Shown in pieces: positions 58,261-64,000 of a stretch of 64,000 nucleotides of DNA. Both the position numbers and the translations under genes were made by a program. Under the pieces are notes generated by a model. That model worked only from the letters and a program-made list of their open reading frames with translations. It had not been told where the DNA came from and ran no database searches. This stretch comes from Vibrio parahaemolyticus (GTDB lineage: Bacteria; Pseudomonadota; Gammaproteobacteria; Enterobacterales; Vibrionaceae): the NCBI RefSeq assembly GCF_900460535.1, contig NZ_UHIL01000002.1:806001-870000 (forward strand). The letters are read 5' to 3'. Position 1 is the stretch's first letter. Every line of letters starts with the position of its first letter.

Positions 58261-59646
58261 ATGCTTAATTCTGTAACAGCGAAGGCAGTGATCGATCATG
58301 CTCTCTTTTTAGGAGCTGATTTCGCTGAGCTATTCGTTGAACATCACCAAACCAACACCGTCCAGATCGCATCTGGTGAGGTGGATAATGTAAATTCAGG
58401 TATCGATTTTGGTATCGGTATTCGCCTCTTCTTCGGTCACAAAGTGCTTTACGGTTACACCAACAGCACGGACGAAACCGAACTAAAACGCGTGACATCA
58501 CTGCTTGCAGCGAAAGACAAGCGTGAGCAAATCGCGTCAGCGGGTTCTTTGAATTTGAACCGATACCCAATCCAACATGGTTGCAGCATGCCGCTAAGTA
58601 AGGATGCTAACCTAGATTCAAAAATCGCATTTCTATTGAAAGTTGACCAAGCTGCGCGTGCAGAAAGTGAATACATCAGCCAGTTCATTGGTAGTGTGCT
58701 TCAGCGCGAGCAGCAAGTGTCTATCTTCAACTCAGAAGGTTTGCATGTAGACGATACGCGTCACTACATTCGTGTTGCGGGTAACACAGTTGCCCAGAAA
58801 GGCAATGAGCAATCTTCTGGCATGGAAGGCCCGGGGGCACTTGCTGGTTGGGAATTCAGTGAGCAGATCGATGCGAAAGAGCTGGGTCAAACTATCGCGC
58901 AGCAAGCGCTGGTGAAATTGGGCGCGGATGCTTGTCCATCGGGTGAAATGCCTGTGGTAATTGGTAACGGCTTTGGCGGCGTTATCTTCCACGAAGCGTG
59001 TGGCCACCTGCTAGAAACCACTTCGGTTGCGAAGAAGGCGTCGGTATTCCACGACAAAATGGGTGAGATGATCGCTCATACTGCAGTAAACGCAGTAGAT
59101 GACGGCACGATGACCAACGAATGGGGCTCAATCCACGTTGATGACGAAGGTTTGCCAACGCAGCGTACCCAACTGATCAAAGACGGTAAGCTAACTAGCT
59201 TTATGGTCGACAAAATGGGCGGCATGAAGACAGGTTACGAGCCAACAGGCTCTGGTCGTCGTCAGAACTACAAGTTTGCACCAACCTCACGCATGCGCAA
59301 TACCTTTATCGAAGAAGGCGAGCATTCACTCGATGATATGCTTGCGGGAATCGAACGCGGTATTTACGCCAAGAAGATGGGTGGTGGCTCCGTTCAACCT
59401 GGGACGGGCGAATTTAACTTCGCTGTTCGTGAAGCGTATTTGATTGAAAATGGCAAAATTACCAAGCCTTTGAAAGCGGCGACACTGATCAGCACTGGTC
59501 CTAAAGTATTGAAAGAAATCAGTATGGTCGGTAAGGACATGGCACTTGCTCCAGGTATGTGTGGTTCAGTGAGTGGCTCAGTACCTACAACAGTCGGCCA
59601 ACCAACCCTTAAAGTGGACAATATTCTGGTAGGAGGCGGTAACTAA
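58261..59646 (+). CDS. TldD-like metallopeptidase subunit (paralogue type)
   Basis: A 461-residue TldD-family protein. The zinc motif H244-E-A-C-G-H249 is intact in G-F-G-G-V-I-F-H-E-A-C-G-H-L-L-E. The N-terminal F-A-E-L-F-V-E and the C-terminal A-P-G-M-C-G-S-V-S-G region fit the family. It is about 20 residues shorter than E. coli TldD. TldD/TldE heterodimers degrade unfolded peptides and mature microcin B17 and CcdA. Here it is followed by a TldE-like partner with a one-base overlap (TAATG). In Vibrio the canonical tldD and pmbA are usually unlinked, so a linked pair is likely an additional set, which needs the rest of the genome to confirm. Ribosome site AAGGAG five bases upstream. Confidence 0.85.
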   Translation: MLNSVTAKAVIDHALFLGADFAELFVEHHQTNTVQIASGEVDNVNSGIDFGIGIRLFFGHKVLYGYTNSTDETELKRVTSLLAAKDKREQIASAGSLNLNRYPIQHGCSMPLSKDANLDSKIAFLLKVDQAARAESEYISQFIGSVLQREQQVSIFNSEGLHVDDTRHYIRVAGNTVAQKGNEQSSGMEGPGALAGWEFSEQIDAKELGQTIAQQALVKLGADACPSGEMPVVIGNGFGGVIFHEACGHLLETTSVAKKASVFHDKMGEMIAHTAVNAVDDGTMTNEWGSIHVDDEGLPTQRTQLIKDGKLTSFMVDKMGGMKTGYEPTGSGRRQNYKFAPTSRMRNTFIEEGEHSLDDMLAGIERGIYAKKMGGGSVQPGTGEFNFAVREAYLIENGKITKPLKAATLISTGPKVLKEISMVGKDMALAPGMCGSVSGSVPTTVGQPTLKVDNILVGGGN

Positions 59647-60989
59647 TGAGCCAAGAACAACAACTTCTTAACGCGGTTGATTATGTCCTGTCAGAAGCCA
59701 AACGCCAAGGTGCGGAAGCGGACGTGATTGTGAACCGTAACAGCAGCTTTTCGCTGAAAGCAAACCAAGGCAAGCTGGATGAGTACAAAGTCAGCTCAAG
59801 CCAAGTGCTGGGTGTTCGAGTCATTAAAGATGCCCGTGTCGCGACCAGTTATTCTGAATCACTAGAGCAACCAAGTTTAGATTTGATGCTCACCAACGCG
59901 CTGCAAAGTGCTCGTTTTTCTAAGCAAGATGAACATCAAACCATCAGCTGCGTAAACAGCAAAATCACCACTGATGTTGCAGAAATTGCGCAAGCCGATA
60001 CCACATCGGTCGATGAGAAAATTGAACTGTCCCTCGCGCTTGAGCAAGGTGTTGTGGCTCTGCCTCACGCTTCAAGCTCACCATACAATGGTTACAGTGA
60101 CGGTGAAACTCAGCTCATCATCGCGAATACTCAGGGTACGTTATGTCAACACTTCGAGCGATCGTTCACTTGTTACGCGTATACCTTATTTGAAAAAGAT
60201 GGCAAACAGTCGATGGCAGGTAGAATGTCGCTAGGTCGCCGTTTTGATGAGTTGAATCCAACTTATTGCATTGAAGGCGGTTACAACCTTGCTCGCGACC
60301 TCCTTGATGGCGCACCAGTTGCGACAGGTAACTATCCAGCCATCTTCCACATCAATGCGCTAAGCAGCCTGTTTGGTGCATTTGGCAGTGCGTTTTCTGG
60401 TGTGAGTGCGATGAAAGGCATCTCGCCACTGGGTGACAAGCTTGGTCAAAGCGTAGCAAGTGAACTTCTCACCTTTACCGATGCGGCATATATGCCAAAT
60501 GGTATGGCTATCGCAGGGTTTGATAGTGAAGGTTTTGCCACTCAAGACAATGTGTTGATCGCCAATGGCCAACTGAATACGCTATTGCACAATAGCCAAA
60601 CAGCGAGTTATTTAGGTGCAGTGTCGACGGCAAGTGCATCTCGCAGTGCGAAATCGAGCCTAGACGTATCGGCAAATCATAAAGTGATTGCGACAGGCAA
60701 CAGCAGTGCGTCAGAAATCAAAGCAGGTGAATACCTAGAATTAGTGGAACTGCAAGGGGTTCACTCTGGTGCAGATGCTGTCAGTGGTGATTTCTCATTT
60801 GGTGCGAGTGGTTTCTTGTGTCGTGATGGTCAACGTGTTCAACCTGTGCGCGGAATTACAGTTGCAGGTAACTTCTATAAGATGCTGCAAGAAGTAGAAG
60901 CTGTGGGTGATACGCAGCTTATTAATGATAGCCGCACTTTCTTCGCGCCAGATGTGCGTTTTGCTCGATTGTGTATTGGCGGTAAATAA
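59646..60989 (+). CDS. TldE/PmbA-like partner subunit
   Basis: A 447-residue protein of the TldD/PmbA family without the H-E-x-x-x-H motif, as expected for the inactive TldE-type subunit. L-D-Y-V-L-S-E-A-K-R-Q-G-A-E-A-D starts it, and the C-terminal F-S-F-G-A-S-G-F and I-T-V-A-G-N-F-Y-K-M segments match PmbA. It starts on the last base of the tldD-like stop codon, so both subunits are made in a fixed ratio. The length matches PmbA (about 450). No RiPP precursor or toxin-antitoxin gene lies alongside. Confidence 0.87.
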   Translation: MSQEQQLLNAVDYVLSEAKRQGAEADVIVNRNSSFSLKANQGKLDEYKVSSSQVLGVRVIKDARVATSYSESLEQPSLDLMLTNALQSARFSKQDEHQTISCVNSKITTDVAEIAQADTTSVDEKIELSLALEQGVVALPHASSSPYNGYSDGETQLIIANTQGTLCQHFERSFTCYAYTLFEKDGKQSMAGRMSLGRRFDELNPTYCIEGGYNLARDLLDGAPVATGNYPAIFHINALSSLFGAFGSAFSGVSAMKGISPLGDKLGQSVASELLTFTDAAYMPNGMAIAGFDSEGFATQDNVLIANGQLNTLLHNSQTASYLGAVSTASASRSAKSSLDVSANHKVIATGNSSASEIKAGEYLELVELQGVHSGADAVSGDFSFGASGFLCRDGQRVQPVRGITVAGNFYKMLQEVEAVGDTQLINDSRTFFAPDVRFARLCIGGK

Positions 60990-61015
60990 GCGCGGCATAG
61001 AAAGTCAGAAACAAA

Positions 61016-61041
61016 AAAGAGGACTCAATCGAGTCCTCTTT
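61016..61041. terminator. Bidirectional terminator between the tldE-like and trmY-like genes
   Basis: Eleven-base stem AAAGAGGACTC/GAGTCCTCTTT, loop AATC. A run of A before it gives a U tract on the minus strand; the plus strand has a shorter T tail. Confidence 0.85.
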
Positions 61042-61069
61042 CAGCATCTAGCAACGTGTACGCGAATAA

Positions 61070-61669
61070 CTAGAATTCGCGGATATCCAGTTCGTTGTGG
61101 ATCAATACTACACACTGAGAAGCAAACAGCATCTTAGGTCCAAGGCTGATTTTCTCAGTACCTAGGCGCTTCAAGCTGTTGAACGACTTCTTCGGCATCG
61201 GAATGTGGTCGGTTAGCAAGAAGCATGGGTTTTCACCAATTTCTGCATCACGAACAAATTCGCCTTTCTTGTCCAACATATAAAGTTGGTGGTCTTCCGC
61301 CAGTTCTTGAACCAAGCGTTCGAAGCTCACTGTACGAACCGTAATACCCTGCTCAACTTCACGAAGCTGCTCTTTACCCATACCAACAGATGCGTCCAAC
61401 GCACGGGCAACGGCAGCGATCAACGTTGACTCGTGAAAACCACCAATATTGGTAATGTCGTTTGAACGAATGGTAATCGTGCGCGAGTAATCCTTCGTGC
61501 TCTCTAATACCAAATGGACAACCACATCTTCACGGTGAGATTGTGCCACGAACATGGTGTTCATCATGGTATGAGCAAGGATCTCGGTATGCGCCTCGTT
61601 ACCAACACCTTCTAATAGTGCTTTGCTGGTGGTTGGCGCCGCGCGAGCTCGTAAAACAAAAGAGCGCAT
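61070..61669 (-). CDS. TrmY/COG1901 (DUF358) SPOUT methyltransferase-like protein
   Basis: A 199-residue protein. It begins R-S-F-V-L-R-A-R-A-A-P-T-T-S, and the H-R-E-D-V-V-V-H-L-V-L-E-S and C-F-L-L-T-D-H-I-P segments are the trefoil-knot SPOUT features of the COG1901/DUF358 family. Archaeal TrmY makes N1-methylpseudouridine at tRNA position 54 after Pus10. Most bacteria have ribothymidine at 54 made by TrmA, so the natural role of a bacterial copy is unclear. The length and core agree with the family. It is monocistronic and convergent with the tldE-like gene. Confidence 0.85.
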   Translation of the reverse strand: MRSFVLRARAAPTTSKALLEGVGNEAHTEILAHTMMNTMFVAQSHREDVVVHLVLESTKDYSRTITIRSNDITNIGGFHESTLIAAVARALDASVGMGKEQLREVEQGITVRTVSFERLVQELAEDHQLYMLDKKGEFVRDAEIGENPCFLLTDHIPMPKKSFNSLKRLGTEKISLGPKMLFASQCVVLIHNELDIREF

Positions 61670-61829
61670 GAATTTAGCCTCTATATAGAAAGAGTGAATG
61701 CGCGGAAGTATATACCTAAGCAGGGAACGGATGCGAGTTTAATAGTAAATGTGAACTTACTTACAAAGCTTCGATTGTGGAGCTGGGTGTGCTCGTTAGA
61801 ATAGGAGGCTACCCTGTTAGGAGTGGTAT

Positions 61830-62354
61830 ATGGAAATCAAACAGATAAATAAAGACATTTATAAAAAGAAAGTAAACTTTGTGATTGGCGGTTTTGTTGC
61901 GTTGCTCGCCATCTCCTCTCTTGCCTTTAGTACCTTGCTGATTGTTTTGTTTGGCAACACTGAAGTCGTACCAGAACAATCAACGGGCAATTTCTATTGG
62001 AATTTGATTGGTGTCGTTCTAGCAGTTGCAACTTCCCTCTCTTTATTGAATCAAATTAAAACTCGACCATACATGGAAGAGGTGCTGTACGTTTGGAAAC
62101 TCAAGCAACTGCACAACAAAATCTTTCGTAAACTAAAAAGCATTAAAGCAGCCGCGAGCAATGACGATGTAAAAGCGCTCACTACACTTAAGTTCTATTA
62201 CACCACGCAACGCCAAGTGTTTGAGCTAGACAACAACACATTGACGATGAGTAGTGTAAATAAAGAACTAGAGGCAATAGATCAAATCGAAGTCGACAAA
62301 TCACTGCACCTTGATATTGCAAGCTTTGAAGAGGGGTGGGTAGACACATACTGA
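61830..62354 (+). CDS. DUF3087-like membrane protein
   Basis: A 174-residue protein with two membrane helices (about 15-45 and 58-75) and a soluble C-terminal helical part. The start I-N-K-D-I-Y-K-K-K-V-N-F-V-I-G-G-F and K-T-R-P-Y-M-E-E-V-L-Y-V-W-K-L-K-Q pattern resembles DUF3087 as I recall it. No function is known. An AGGAG site six bases before the ATG decides the start. It lies between the trmY-like gene and the rrn operon, with a hairpin terminator at 62398. Confidence 0.7.
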   Translation: MEIKQINKDIYKKKVNFVIGGFVALLAISSLAFSTLLIVLFGNTEVVPEQSTGNFYWNLIGVVLAVATSLSLLNQIKTRPYMEEVLYVWKLKQLHNKIFRKLKSIKAAASNDDVKALTTLKFYYTTQRQVFELDNNTLTMSSVNKELEAIDQIEVDKSLHLDIASFEEGWVDTY

Positions 62355-62397
62355 TTGCTTATTTGCTACTTGAAGTTAACAACTGAGTACTAAAAAC

Positions 62398-62438
62398 AAG
62401 CGTTTGAATGAGATTTCATCACTCGACGCTTTTTTTTG
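62398..62438 (+). terminator. Terminator after the DUF3087-like gene
   Basis: Imperfect stem AAGCGT...ACGCTT enclosing a second TGA/TCA pairing, then eight T. It insulates the gene from the rrn promoters. Confidence 0.7.
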
Positions 62439-62458
62439 AATTTTTTTCTAAATAGGGG

Positions 62459-62486
62459 TTGCCAAGAAAACTCATCTCCCTATAAT
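62459..62486 (+). promoter_or_regulatory. rrn P1-type promoter
   Basis: TTGCCA at 62459-62464 and TATAAT at 62481-62486, spacer 16, then GCGCCTCC, a GC-rich discriminator of the stringently controlled kind. Confidence 0.85.
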
Positions 62487-62573
62487 GCGCCTCCGTTGTC
62501 AGGGCAAAGCGGAAACGCAAAAGCAGTTGGCAATAAGGCGAAAAAGCTTCTAAAAATTAATTTTAAAAAGTGT

Positions 62574-62601
62574 TTGACACTGAAAAATAATTCCTTAGAA
62601 T
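62574..62601 (+). promoter_or_regulatory. rrn P2-type promoter
   Basis: TTGACA at 62574-62579 and TAGAAT at 62596-62601, spacer 16, followed by ACGCCTCCG. It shares the CGCCTCC discriminator with the first promoter. Confidence 0.85.
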
Positions 62602-62636
62602 ACGCCTCCGCTTCGATAGCAAAGCTTACGAAGCAA

Positions 62637-62648
62637 GCTCTTTAACAA
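62637..62648 (+). promoter_or_regulatory. rrn boxA antitermination element
   Basis: GCTCTTTAACAA matches the bacterial rrn boxA. It is followed by a CTGTGTGGGCACTCG stretch resembling the E. coli leader (boxC region) before 16S. Confidence 0.8.
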
Positions 62649-62836
62649 TATAGACCTATCAATCTGTGTGGGCACTCGTTGATGATGATCCAATTAGATA
62701 TTTCTTTCTTAACGGAAAGTGGTATCAAATTAGGTTTCAATGAAACGAAGTGACCATTGAATCTTCGGATTCAGCACAGTCAATTCAAACATTACTTTAT
62801 GTAATGTTCAGTATTCATTGAGCCGAACAAAATCTT

Positions 62837-64000
<1,164 letters not shown>

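Overview
The window is a chromosomal stretch of a Vibrio species. It ends inside a 16S rRNA gene whose start, variable regions and leader look Vibrio-like. The gene set fits as well: a chromosomal Qnr pentapeptide protein, OmpW, a chitin-type LPMO, EmrAB, torYZ, a thi salvage operon and a TldD/TldE pair. My guess is a Harveyi-clade vibrio and possibly the smaller chromosome. That is inference from recalled gene neighbourhoods, not something the bases prove.

Region 1 (1-12,150) is a pectin/oligogalacturonate catabolic locus. In order it holds the tail of a YgjV-type membrane protein, KdgF, an RpiB-fold isomerase (DhuI-like, probably replacing KduI), an acetylesterase-like hydrolase, KDG kinase and KDPG aldolase. 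Then come a divergent pair (a sodium:solute symporter against the porin KdgM plus the PL9 exolyase PelX) and a second symporter with oligogalacturonate lyase (PL22). The implied route is: oligogalacturonates enter through KdgM; PelX trims them in the periplasm; symporters import the products; Ogl yields unsaturated monomers; KdgF and the RpiB-fold isomerase channel these toward KDG; KdgK and Eda give pyruvate and glyceraldehyde-3-phosphate. KduD is not in the window and may lie just upstream. Five copies of one AAACA-N-C-centred palindrome of KdgR type precede these transcription units.

Region 2 (12,180-22,960) is mixed accessory and housekeeping DNA. It contains a siderophore-interacting reductase with a Fur-like box, a LysE exporter facing an Lrp/AsnC regulator, an AA10 LPMO, a HAD phosphatase, a cupin, Qnr, OmpW behind an excellent FNR site, EmrA-EmrB, a Rof-like protein and an MBL-fold hydrolase.

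Region 3 (23,000-36,800) starts with an AT-rich gap, then a two-HTH regulator beside a GH63 (YgjK-like) lipoprotein with an 18-bp palindrome in its leader. It continues with a macrodomain protein, two VOC proteins, a DUF1254/DUF1214 exported protein flanked by two LysR regulators, HAD and DUF924 proteins, an M3 peptidase and small Vibrio-type proteins.

Region 4 (37,000-47,400) holds a glycerate module (CdaR regulator, GntP permease, glycerate kinase), a divergent MocR/EamA pair, a four-cysteine small protein, an orphan prepilin-like protein and a run of minus-strand GNAT, HAD and SDR genes.

Region 5 (47,600-64,000) has the respiratory pair torY-torZ, a PAP2 phosphatase and a seven-gene thiamin salvage operon (thiD-Z-X-Y-tenA-thiM-thiE) led by a TPP riboswitch. 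A TldD/TldE-like pair, a TrmY-like SPOUT methyltransferase and a DUF3087-like membrane protein follow, then the promoters and 5' part of an rrn operon.

I found no CRISPR array, insertion sequence, prophage or recognisable defence system. The least explained items are the GH63/two-HTH-regulator pair, the long inverted repeat before the second VOC gene, the second TldD/E-type pair and the bacterial TrmY-like gene.
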